IMG/VR virus record: IMGVR_UViG_3300024336_000041
Span: 1-27,805 of that record
Length of the DNA stretch: 27,805 bases
DNA from: a virus
Direction: 5' to 3' (one strand)
This document shows, piece by piece, positions 14,842 through 23,087 of this stretch. The notes under the pieces were generated by a model. It was not told the DNA's origin. It did no database searches and was given only the letters and a program-made list of their open reading frames with translations. The position numbers were made by a program, and so were the translations under genes. How positions within the stretch are numbered: position 1 is the first letter of the stretch; each line of letters opens with the position of its first letter.

Positions 14842-16692
14842 TTATTCTGCAGGTGAATCATTTTGTAAATCCTCTTTATATTCTGCCTCAATATCCTGTG
14901 CCTCTGACAATATTTTTTTATTTGTATCTACGAATTTCTTGCCAAGCTGAGCTACCAACCCATCATAATTGGCAACCTGTAATGGCTTACCAAATTTAGG
15001 GGAACTCATTCCCGCTTTTCTCTTTTCGTGTGCTCCAAGTGGGTCTCGCCCGTTAATTGAACTGTCCTTACCATATTTAGGACCTTCTTTTGGACGACCA
15101 GAACCTGGCCACCCGCCTTTTGGCATTTCCTCACCCTCTTCTTGGAATTCGCTTCCATCCCTATCGGAATTTTCATCTGCATCCAACATAGCACCCTGTG
15201 TACCGATTGCTTCATTTGATTTCAATGGGTCATTACCCTCGTCCTCAATCTGTTGCCATCTGAACGCACGTTTCTTGTCTTTCAACTGTTGCAGGCGAAT
15301 TTCATTTTTTTCTTCAGTTGTGAATTTGAAAATATTGTCGTACAGCCATTCAGATGGCAATAAATTGTCCTGCAATGCCGAACTTGCGGCTGACAATTTA
15401 TTGACAAGCAATTCAATCTTCTCTTCTTCATATATTGTGGATGGGTTTGTCAACTCTAATTCGAATGACAATAATTTTTCATCAGTATATCCTTGAGTGA
15501 ATAGATGGACAACACCAATCTTTTTCAATTCTGCCACGATTGTACGCTGAATTCTCTCAATGGTACGAGCAAACCTTACATCTTCTGCGGCCAATGTTGC
15601 TTTACTGTTCAAAGCATCATCATAACCAAGGAAAGCCTTCGGCACTTTAAGAGCCGCAAGCATTTTATTTTTAAGATACTCAAGGTCATCGGTCATTTGA
15701 TATTCCAATCCACCAAGCGTATCAATTTCTGTTCCACTATCTCCACCACGAACGGGTAGGAAAAAGTCTTCAGTAAGATTTTGCATATTATAGCGTAAAT
15801 TGTAATCGCCGGTCTGTTGGTCCATAATCGGTGTCTTTTTCATTTTAGACATCATGGACTTCATGAACGGTTCAACCTCATGTGGTGATAGCGAGCCAAT
15901 ATCAACCTTGAAAATTCTCTTCTCAGGAGCACGCATGATTCTGTGAATCAACATAGCATCTTCCATCAAGGTCAACTGCTTCCAAACTTTACGGGCACCC
16001 TCAATCATTGATTTGCCGTATGGCAAGTAATTGGAATCAGCATTTAGTCTAAAGTGTGCGATTTCGTATTCTTGAAGCTGTTCGACATTCTCACCCTTGA
16101 TTGAGCCAAGTGTTTCGCCCTGTCCCAATTGGAAAGTTACTTCATTTGGCTTGGTTGGGTCGATGCCCTCCAAACGAACTACATCATAGACGGAAAGCGG
16201 TATGATATTATATACACCATAGCCTTCCTTCAACATCATGTGTAAAAAGAAATCGCCGTATTTACAAAGGTTGCGAACTCATGGCCACAGATTGAACTCT
16301 ATGTTCATAATTTCATAAAATAGGTTATACAGGATTTCCTTGACTTCCTCATCATCTGATATGATAGTCAAAACGTCTCCGTATTCAGATTTCAAAGTTG
16401 ATTCGTCTGCATAGATATCCAATGCCGATGCTAAAATCGCATCAGAATCCATTTGCTCGTAGTCTTTGAACAAAGCCATACGCTGACCTGCCTGATAGAA
16501 TTGCATCGCTTTACCGGTGCTTCCTGCCATCGAGGAGTACATTCTACTGTATCTATCCAAGTAATTCTTTGCTGATTTGGATTGAAGCTGATTTGTATCA
16601 ATTACTTTTAGTTTACGTCCACCTTTGTGCCGGATTATTACCTGTCCACCAAATAGTCGTTTTAACTCGCCTCTAAAATTTCGTTCTGCCAT
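14842..16692 (-). CDS. 20: Portal protein, T4 gp20-like
   Basis: Forms the dodecameric ring at the capsid vertex through which DNA is packaged. The 616-residue product is split in the standard code by a TGA at 16279-16281. Read as Trp, the sequence is EFNLWPWVRNLCKYGDFFLH, matching the conserved WPW-like segment of T4-like portals. Other family stretches are FDYEQMDSDAILASALDIYA-like wording (KDYEQMDSDAILASALDIY), RAPEKRIFKVDIGSL and LKVPKAFLGYDDALNSKATL. It is longer than T4 gp20 (524), with a Gly/Lys/Arg-rich C-terminal extension (GGWPGSGRPKEGP). The start ATG follows AGAGGTAATATAG, and the stop is TAA. It directly follows the terminase gene. Confidence 0.95.
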
Positions 16693-16709
16693 CTATATTA
16701 CCTCTTTCT

Positions 16710-18287
16710 TTATTTTAATCATGTCAAACTTTCGGGGTTGCCGTTAACGTCCCATGACCAACCCTCTGGAATCGCATTATCGTCCTGCGTATATACTCCG
16801 GAGTGTTGTAGGGTCTGGCCAAGAATTTGTTTTTGTAATTCTCTGCCGTCGGTTCTCAATTTAAGTGCTGTGTCCCGCACCCATAGTGCAATTGCCAAAC
16901 TCATCACCAAATCATCATTATAGCCTTTTGCCGCACCTGTACGATTTCCATCATATATGAAAACGAATAATTCATTGATTAGTCGTTTTGAATGTATCGT
17001 CACTGAGCGGTCTCTAAAATATTCATCCAGCTTGGCGATGATTAATGGTCGTGTTTTTGATGTGGTTGTAAATCCTGGCAACATTTTGCGGTCTTGCGCA
17101 TTGTGCTTATTTGTCAAATGTTGCTTTACATCAATATATTGAAAATCCTTGGTTGAATAAAATAAATTTTTGTAATCTCTCTGAATTACCTGTTGCAATG
17201 TTGCCCATCCAAGTGTATTATTCTCTACTATAAGTAGCGCATCATTATATTCTGTTGAAATATTCACTAATAAATCACCGAACATCTTGGTATCAATTTT
17301 GCCCTTATACTCAGCAACCTGTTCCATTGTATCAATGTTGAATATATGGAATGCTGAAAAGTCCTTTGCATCACCACGAGCAACATCAGCACTTACTACA
17401 TAAGATGCTTCAGGCTCTGGGTGTTTCCATATCCAAGTGTTGGTGTCCATACCACGGGTTTCAATTGGGTCGTGCACATGCTTTTCGTTATATTCTTCGA
17501 TTACGGCACCAGGGATTACAGTACGACCTGAACTGATAAAGTCACAGTCATTTTCCTGTGCGGCCAAATCTGGGTCACCGAGTCTACGCTCTTCACCATC
17601 ACGCCACTCTTGGTCACGGTCTGGGTGAACGTCTCATTTTAAAAATATGGGGTTAAAATCGTTTTCGTGGGTTTCCGCTTTGGCCCATGTGGAATGGAAC
17701 CAGTTACCAATACCGTTTGGTGTACTTAATGCAATACAGTCTCCACCAGTCGATAGAGTTGGTTGTGCGGCGGCTCAGATAGTGTCAACACTCGGGATGA
17801 ATGCGGCCTCATCAAGAATAAGCAGTGACAAACCTTCAGAACGTGCGGCATCATCCGAAGATGTTTCAGCTACGACCTGTGAACCATTTTTATATCTAAG
17901 GGAAAGTTTATTGTCTTCAATACATGTGGATTTTAATCATGTAGGAAGGTTGGCGTGCATAACTCGGACTTTGGTTACCAAGTTACGAGCCTTTGATTGT
18001 TTTGTTGCAATTACTAAAATATTTTTATCTGTGTGGAAGGTCATCAATCATAAAGAGTATCCGGCGACAAGCGTGGATAGCCCAAGCTGTCTTGCTTTCA
18101 AAATGATGTTGTAGCGGTTTGACATGAAATCCTTAATCGCATCCGACTGGAAATCATACAGACTAAACTGAATTTTTCCTTTTATCGGGTGCTGAATAAT
18201 ACAATATTTCTTCATGAAATATTCCGGACTTAATCCACATTTCACTCACTCGCTTTTTATCATTTCCTTATAATTGTTGTTACTCAT
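16710..18287 (-). CDS. 17: Terminase large subunit, T4 gp17-like, with six in-frame TGA codons
   Basis: The packaging motor ATPase and headful nuclease, 525 residues when TGA is Trp. ATPase: KARQLGLST (about 64-72, Walker A region) and LLILDEAAF (Walker B, D159-E160), then LSTPNGIGNWFHSTW. Nuclease: VVSADVARG (D301), LLIVENNTLGW (E355) and GYNDDLVMS (about D458). TGA codons are 14, 80, 117, 171, 218 and 523. At codons 117 (LPT-W-LKS), 171 (DTI-W-AAAQPTLSTGG) and 218 (FLK-W-DVHPDRDQEW), T4-like terminases as I remember them have a conserved Trp. The last one extends the C-terminus by three residues to TAA. The start at 18287 overlaps the upstream stop as TAATG. No small-terminase gene is evident in the window. 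Confidence 0.96.
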
Positions 18288-18667
18288 TATTTCACCAATC
18301 CCACTATATATGCGGCTATGACAATAATTGCCATTCCTTCAGCACGGAAAAATTCCGGTGAGGTGTACCACTTTCGTTTTTTGGATTCTGAGTCTTTGCG
18401 GTAAATTTCCACCCTGTCCTCAAGGATTAATATATGCTCATCTTTGTATTCCAATAGCAAGGAATCAATATTCGCTTGATATTCAAATTTTCCAATCAAT
18501 TCTGACTGTTGCATAATTATTACCTTTTGCAGGGAATCGGTTACTACAAGCTCATTATATTTGGCAAGCTTTTCTTGAAAAATCGCCACCTCGTCTGCGG
18601 TAAATGTATATTGCCCCTCAGCGATTGAGAATAGCAAAAATAATATGACCAATAATCGCTTAACCAT
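18287..18667 (-). CDS. Small membrane protein with signal-like start and C-terminal anchor
   Basis: A 126-residue product starting MVKRLLVILFLLFSIAEG, a signal-peptide or anchor-like segment, then a helical, charged middle (VAIFQEKLAKYNELVVTDSL, then LILEDRVEIYRKDSESKKRK). A C-terminal hydrophobic segment (AEGMAIIVIAAYIVGLV) is preceded by KWYTSPEFFR. Such a layout, next to another membrane coiled-coil gene, would suit a lysis accessory (spanin-like) or an inner-membrane protein; neither is proven. The start at 18667 is favoured by AAGGG nine bases upstream, but ATG at 18676 is possible. It overlaps both neighbours; TAA. Confidence 0.65.
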   Translation of the reverse strand: MVKRLLVILFLLFSIAEGQYTFTADEVAIFQEKLAKYNELVVTDSLQKVIIMQQSELIGKFEYQANIDSLLLEYKDEHILILEDRVEIYRKDSESKKRKWYTSPEFFRAEGMAIIVIAAYIVGLVK

Positions 18668-18996
18668 TTTGTTCATCCCTTGCAAATTTCTTCAATCACG
18701 CATACGCCTCGTCAGCATCGACCGGCGTTTTGGATTTTTCCAAGTTTTCTAATTCAGCTTGAGTTTTTTCTAATTCTTTTTTGAGGTCATCTATCTCTTG
18801 CTTGTTTTCGGTCTTTTTGTGTTTCAAGTCTTCAATTTTCCCTTTCACTTTGGCTTCAGCTTTTTTGCTGGCTTCTATCTGCACCTCAAGAGGGTCATCC
18901 TTCTTTTTTGGTGGCATCAGAACCATAAAAATAAAACCTGCAATCGCCATCACTACAGCGAAAATTTTAGAAACTCATTTACCTATTTTACTCATC
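18660..18996 (-). CDS. Small membrane/coiled-coil protein with an apparent frameshift near 18960
   Basis: The best ribosome binding site (GGAG, six bases upstream) serves ATG at 18996, giving MSKIGK, TGA (Trp), VSKIF. The frame must then skip one base (TTTTCCGCT near 18958-18965) to continue AVVMAIAGFIFMVLMPPKKK, which completes a membrane segment. The rest is a charged coiled coil (KKTENKQEIDDLKKELEKTQ) rich in Glu and Lys, ending DADEAYA, TGA (Trp), LKKFARDEQNG, TAA at 18660. With no frameshift the gene would start at GTG 18953 or ATG 18950 without a ribosome binding site. A single-base assembly error, a real lesion or a +1 shift are all possible. Probably a membrane protein; function unknown. 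Confidence 0.6.
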
Positions 18997-19200
18997 TTTG
19001 GCTCCTTCTCGCATCTGCTTAAGTTCTTCCTTAATCGTTCTGCGTACTTCACCGTCTTTTGTTACACTCTCACCCATGCTTGCCGAATTAATTGCGGCCA
19101 TCACCTGTGGATTGGTTGCTAAAAACTGCAACAATTTCATCACCCCTGGAACGGCAGTGGGCTTGATATTAAATTTTTTAAATAGCTGTCGTGCGTTCAT
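18988..19200 (-). CDS. Small unknown protein
   Basis: A 70-residue product starting MNARQLFKKFNIKPTAVPGV, then MKLLQFLATNPQVMAAINSA and a charged C-terminus (EVRRTIKEELKQMREGAKDE) that resembles the targeting helix of the neighbours but lies at the wrong end. Its start overlaps the upstream TAA (TAATG) and its stop overlaps the next ATG region. Its place between membrane genes and internal-protein genes does not fix a function. Confidence 0.62.
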   Translation of the reverse strand: MNARQLFKKFNIKPTAVPGVMKLLQFLATNPQVMAAINSASMGESVTKDGEVRRTIKEELKQMREGAKDE

Positions 19201-19616
19201 TATGGCGTATATGTCTTCATGCGCTTTTGCACAAATTTTTCTATATCCTTTGGGTCAAGGTCAGAAAACTTTTCATCAACATACAAAAAGCCTTTAGCCT
19301 TTTCATAATTAGCTGGCACGTCGTCGTCCATGTTATCAAATTCATTTGGCAAATACGATACCAATATTGTATATCCGGTGTCTTTCCACTGAACTTTACC
19401 ACGACCTGAAATTTTGAAGGCTCGTATCATTAGTCCGAAGCCTCGACCAGGATTATCATATCGCCTAAACCACCCGTCCGTCTCTAACCGATACCACGCA
19501 TTCTTTGCATCAAAGTTCCTATCGAGCGTCATCCTAATATTAGCATGGTGCCCATCAGTTGGCTTATTGAGTGCAGATTTTACGCCTCCCTCAGTTATCA
19601 GTGATGTCAATTTCAT
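19200..19616 (-). CDS. Probable packaged protein, N-terminus MKLTSLITE
   Basis: A 138-residue product starting MKLTSLITE followed by GGVKSAL; ITE9 before G fits the gp21 rule, and the short hydrophobic peptide belongs to the MLKLxxLLxE-like class seen on genes at 24840, 26296 and 27646. The body is a mixed domain with many aromatic residues (AWYRLETDGWFRRYDNPGRG, then TGYTILVSYLPNEFDN). Both ends are TAATG overlaps with neighbours. No known domain was recognised; packaging is inferred from the N-terminus. Confidence 0.72.
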   Translation of the reverse strand: MKLTSLITEGGVKSALNKPTDGHHANIRMTLDRNFDAKNAWYRLETDGWFRRYDNPGRGFGLMIRAFKISGRGKVQWKDTGYTILVSYLPNEFDNMDDDVPANYEKAKGFLYVDEKFSDLDPKDIEKFVQKRMKTYTP

Positions 19617-20038
19617 TATAATTGACCCTTATCTTTTTTATACGCCTGTTTTGTCAGCAAAATTGCCGCTTTAATTAATGTTTTTGGGTCTTTTTGGGCA
19701 GAAGTTTTAAATGATATTGGCTTTTCCCACTGACGCTGTATGGTAAACGATATATTACCATTTTTCATAAACCAAGTGTATTCTCCAAAAAAGTCGTGGG
19801 TCGATTCATGACCTTCGTACTTATAATGTGCATACACTGCCATGACGTGCCCATCTTTACCATTGGCCGCTTCCGTGTCAACCTGTGGTGGCTCGGGATT
19901 CCAATGCAATCTCAAAAATTGGGTATGAAATGCATCCTCTATCTTTTCTAAATCTGGAACACTTTCTATATTTGTAAATTTTGGTGCCTCGTTTAGAATT
20001 TCTTCACGAACCATTTGTCTTAGCTCCGATTTTTTCAT
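19616..20038 (-). CDS. Probable internal head protein with MKKSEL targeting peptide, outside the main island
   Basis: A 140-residue product starting MKKSELRQMVREEILNE followed by APKFT; LNE17 before A is canonical. This copy lies upstream of the terminase, about 7 kb from the main island, so the peptide is used across the genome. The body is rich in His, Trp and Tyr with beta-like stretches (GHVMAVYAHYKYEGHESTHD, then NGNISFTIQRQWEKPISF) and ends in a Lys-rich helix. A probable promoter lies in the gap at 20102-20113. The stop TAA overlaps the next ATG. Function unknown. Confidence 0.8.
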   Translation of the reverse strand: MKKSELRQMVREEILNEAPKFTNIESVPDLEKIEDAFHTQFLRLHWNPEPPQVDTEAANGKDGHVMAVYAHYKYEGHESTHDFFGEYTWFMKNGNISFTIQRQWEKPISFKTSAQKDPKTLIKAAILLTKQAYKKDKGQL

Positions 20039-20101
20039 TATGATTGTCCTCTCGCATTACGGTTTAATATACACATTATTCGCACTTAAGCAAATATATT
20101 C

Positions 20102-20113
20102 ATATATAAATAT
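20102..20113 (-). promoter_or_regulatory. Probable promoter upstream of the 20038-18287 gene run
   Basis: Third copy of minus-strand ATATTTATATAT, with a 16-base match (20102-20117) to 14811-14826. It begins at the stop codon of the zinc-ribbon gene and lies 64 bases before the ATG at 20038, in a 74-base gap. No hairpin or other signal was seen in that gap. Confidence 0.5.
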
Positions 20114-20673
20114 TAAACTTCCAATAATTCTGCCGTAACTGCCTCAAGTTGTGCTTTAAATTCGTTAATTGCTTCAGCGGCCTTTTCAGCGATGTTTCCG
20201 GTGTTAATATCCCACTTTTCTTCAACAATATTATGGCCATCTGGGGTGATTTGATTAAAAAACGTTAAGCTATGCTCCTTTGTATATTCCTCAATCTGGG
20301 TGATTTGCTCCAGCAACCAACTGCGCTTATTTTCCAACATAATACGCTTTTCATACGCCTCATATGTACCGGCTATGCGCATTTGGGTCTCATCCTTTAC
20401 CGTACACTCAAAACATTTTCTCCGACGATTTCAGAACTTGGTATCTAATTTATTATTCATGATGTAATCACATTCAGGACAGAACATGGGCATTCGTAAC
20501 TCACGCAACATTGCATTGCGCTCTTCTTGCTCTTCTTTTTCTTTGGCTTTTTGCTTTCTGTATTCTACTATTACGGGGTCTTTATCATCTCACGCAAATG
20601 ATTGTATTTTCTTATCAGGGTTTTTGCCCTGTAGAATATTTTTTAGTGCTTTATCTTCGTTTCCATGTGCCAT
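20113..20673 (-). CDS. Zinc-ribbon protein with two in-frame TGA codons
   Basis: 186 residues when TGA is Trp (codons 28 and 81). It begins MAHGNEDKALKNILQGKNPD, has a Glu/Lys helix, then CPEC (65-68) and, 19 residues later, CFEC (87-90). That four-cysteine zinc ribbon is interrupted by LDTKF-W(TGA)-NRRR. A helical stretch follows (AGTYEAYEKRIMLENKRSWL) and an acidic C-terminus. I recall proteins of this pattern, without known function, in T4-like marine phages. Only residues 98-186 are open in the standard code. The start has GGAG and good spacing; the stop is TAA. The ribbon could bind nucleic acid or a protein partner. Confidence 0.78.
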
Positions 20674-20688
20674 TATAACTTCTCCTTT

Positions 20689-22008
20689 TTAAACATTAAA
20701 CTCGTCTTTCAATTCTTTTATCTTAGTATCACCGAGTACAAAATGCAATATGTTGATATACACATCGTCCCAATTTTTTGTGCTTAGGTCGGTTTTTATG
20801 CGATAATGCATATCAAATTCTCGTGAAATTGCGCTATCGGTTACCAATATTACACTATCTCCCAATCCATCGGTACTTGTGGCAAGCCACTTAGCATTGA
20901 TTGCATCTAATTTCATCCTATACTCAGCAAGTACCAAATCCATCATATCAAGCGTTTTAGACACGGATTGGGATATCCGATTTTCGTCAATCATATCATC
21001 AACAATTACTTGCAGAACATCATTGATACCCTTATATGTATAAGTAGCATCTAATTGAGATTTCATAAAAAAATTGTCCCTCGCCTTTTCAACGACCTTT
21101 GAGAAATTTTTCAAAATGTCGGCATTTCCGAAGATTTGCTCCTTAATTTGTTTGAGCACACTACGATGTAGATTTTTAATCTGCTGTGAAACTTTATGCT
21201 GTTCCATATTAGCACCGGTGAACCCATCTTTGTCAACGATTTTGACTATGAGATTATTTGTTGGGTCTCGAACTATCAGACCTTCGGGTGTGATATTGCC
21301 AAACATGGACGTTCGCCCGACCAATAATTCAGAAATAAATTGAGCCTTGATATTATTCATGACAGTCTGAATTGCAGATTTTGCTTTCAGCTTGAGTTCC
21401 TTATCAATCTTTTTTCGGGACACCAAAATGTCAGAATATTTGTCATACAGCCTCTTCAAAAGATTGAGATGCCTGACCTCAAATGCGTCAATCTCTATGA
21501 TAGGTTTTGGGTATACCTGCCAGTACCCCGACCCCCTCAGTCCGAAACACATTGATAGGATATCTAACATATCTGTTACGGATTTACCATCAACTTTAAC
21601 ATCAAAAATTACAGCGGCACCATGACTACCAATCCAACCATCAGCATATCGCAGTGTATTGGTCTGGGCGGTTGGTAGCAATTCTGCAAATACTTGTACA
21701 TGGGAACATTTCATTGCGTCTTTATATGTTTTATATACTTCCATCCTCTCGCTGATTCCAGTATGAAATCGTTTGATGCCCTGCATGAATGGAATATCAC
21801 CATAGAAGTCAATATCATATACCGGCTTGGACTTTTTGGTTTTGGTGAAAAACGTATCGGTGTCATCGGTGCCAAATGAAATATTTTGGCCATCAATTTT
21901 TTCAGAAATTTCAAGAAGATTCGGGTCCTTGAATGCGTCCACAAACGATATGAAATCCTGTGGCTTCAGTTCATCCATGTGTATGATTTTATCCATTGCA
22001 ACTGTCAT
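20689..22008 (-). CDS. ATP-dependent RNA/DNA ligase-like protein
   Basis: A 439-residue protein with the adenylyltransferase motifs of ligases: EKIDG (K37 would carry AMP), FAELLPTAQTNTLRY (motif III region, about 108-121), EGLIVRDP (motif IV, 242-249) and VKIVDKDGF (motif V, about 255-263). Family knowledge: such enzymes seal nicks in RNA or DNA through a ligase-AMP intermediate. The C-terminal part (270-439) is helical and unrecognised. Substrate choice cannot be read from the motifs. Neighbouring CCA-adding and other nucleotidyltransferase genes make RNA repair a reasonable guess. Start and upstream stop overlap as TAATG; the stop is TAA. No in-frame TGA. Confidence 0.82.
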   Translation of the reverse strand: MTVAMDKIIHMDELKPQDFISFVDAFKDPNLLEISEKIDGQNISFGTDDTDTFFTKTKKSKPVYDIDFYGDIPFMQGIKRFHTGISERMEVYKTYKDAMKCSHVQVFAELLPTAQTNTLRYADGWIGSHGAAVIFDVKVDGKSVTDMLDILSMCFGLRGSGYWQVYPKPIIEIDAFEVRHLNLLKRLYDKYSDILVSRKKIDKELKLKAKSAIQTVMNNIKAQFISELLVGRTSMFGNITPEGLIVRDPTNNLIVKIVDKDGFTGANMEQHKVSQQIKNLHRSVLKQIKEQIFGNADILKNFSKVVEKARDNFFMKSQLDATYTYKGINDVLQVIVDDMIDENRISQSVSKTLDMMDLVLAEYRMKLDAINAKWLATSTDGLGDSVILVTDSAISREFDMHYRIKTDLSTKNWDDVYINILHFVLGDTKIKELKDEFNV

Positions 22009-23069
22009 TATAACCTACCTTTTAATGTGGGGAGCTTCCCAATAATTTTCTGCTCAAGCTCATCGCTCCAGAAGTTTTTCGCCTTCTTAAACGATAGCTC
22101 GTGCTTATACCCTTTGAAGATGTGTACCAGTGTTTTCTCGCTGAGATTGGCCTCCGAAAGAACATCCAATACACCATCAAAGGTTTGTACTCTAAATTGT
22201 ATATCGTCTTCAGAAAGTCCCAAACCCGCACTTAAAATTGCAGTCCATTCTTGGCCTGATAAATCAACCTCATCAAATGCTAACCCTCGAAGTACGTCAA
22301 TTGGGTGGCCGGTGTGCCTCCCAATTTGATAGCGGTTTTTGATATATCCAGTGTCAACATCAATCAATAATTTTTTTAGCCATGTCATAGTTTTATATTT
22401 TGAAAGAGTGTTAACCAAAGACTGAGTGCCCCGTTTGTATTTGGGCTTCCTCATGCGATTTACCTTCTTCTGTAGTGCGGCAACCAAGCCATCCACGGTT
22501 TCGTATTTTCCGTTCCATTTAAACGCTTTGAATCCTTGATTAGCCATACTTAGCCCGACGCCCCGAACGACATATCTAATCAAGTCGGTTCGATGCAGTC
22601 CTTTAATCAAAAGCGTTGCATTTTCATCGTATACCTCACCTGAATAAAATTTCAAATCTCGCAAGTATGAAAATGAAGTATTGCTCGCCGTTGGAATAGC
22701 AATCATAAGGTCTATTTGTGCATTGGAATCCATGTACTCTGAGGGAAATGATATTGAAACTATATTGCCGAAAAACGACTTTGCCTTGTAATCTTCCGCT
22801 TTAAAAAATTTGACCAATCCTCTGGTGATGTCAATTATGTCATCGTCGGCACTGTTCGACAATACAAGCAAATCCAAATCTCCGGCCATTGGCTTTGCAT
22901 TCGGCGAATTTCCCAATATTTGACGTGTAGAACCCAATCCAACGACGCTCGATACATCAATGAGGCTTGACCCTCTCAATACCGTTAAGTAGTCTTCATA
23001 TACCCTTGGTGCGATTTCTTTGGGGATTCCCGATACGTCATCAAATGCTTTTTTGATTTCAGTTGTGAT
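22008..23069 (-). CDS. Pol-beta-type nucleotidyltransferase, possible ATC start
   Basis: The core VVGLGSTRQILG, then AGDLDLLVLS has the GS...DxD layout of the Pol-beta-like nucleotidyltransferase fold, with a possible third acid in NAQIDLMIAI. The remaining helical part is unrecognised. The first ordinary start is TTG at 22979, but the frame is open 30 codons further and reads well (TTEIKKAFDDVSGIPKEIAP, then RVYEDYLTVL). The only well-placed start after AGAGG is ATC at 23069, so translation may begin there (353 residues); no ATG, GTG or TTG exists in between. Its TAA overlaps the ligase ATG, so the pair is probably co-translated. Acceptor substrate unknown. Confidence 0.7.
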   Translation of the reverse strand: MTTEIKKAFDDVSGIPKEIAPRVYEDYLTVLRGSSLIDVSSVVGLGSTRQILGNSPNAKPMAGDLDLLVLSNSADDDIIDITRGLVKFFKAEDYKAKSFFGNIVSISFPSEYMDSNAQIDLMIAIPTASNTSFSYLRDLKFYSGEVYDENATLLIKGLHRTDLIRYVVRGVGLSMANQGFKAFKWNGKYETVDGLVAALQKKVNRMRKPKYKRGTQSLVNTLSKYKTMTWLKKLLIDVDTGYIKNRYQIGRHTGHPIDVLRGLAFDEVDLSGQEWTAILSAGLGLSEDDIQFRVQTFDGVLDVLSEANLSEKTLVHIFKGYKHELSFKKAKNFWSDELEQKIIGKLPTLKGRL

Positions 23070-23087
23070 TTGTAACCTCTTTTTCTG

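Noticed and set aside
16710-18287. Terminase and portal as pseudogenes
   Set aside because: All interruptions are TGA, none TAA/TAG or frameshift, and conserved motifs are intact on both sides.
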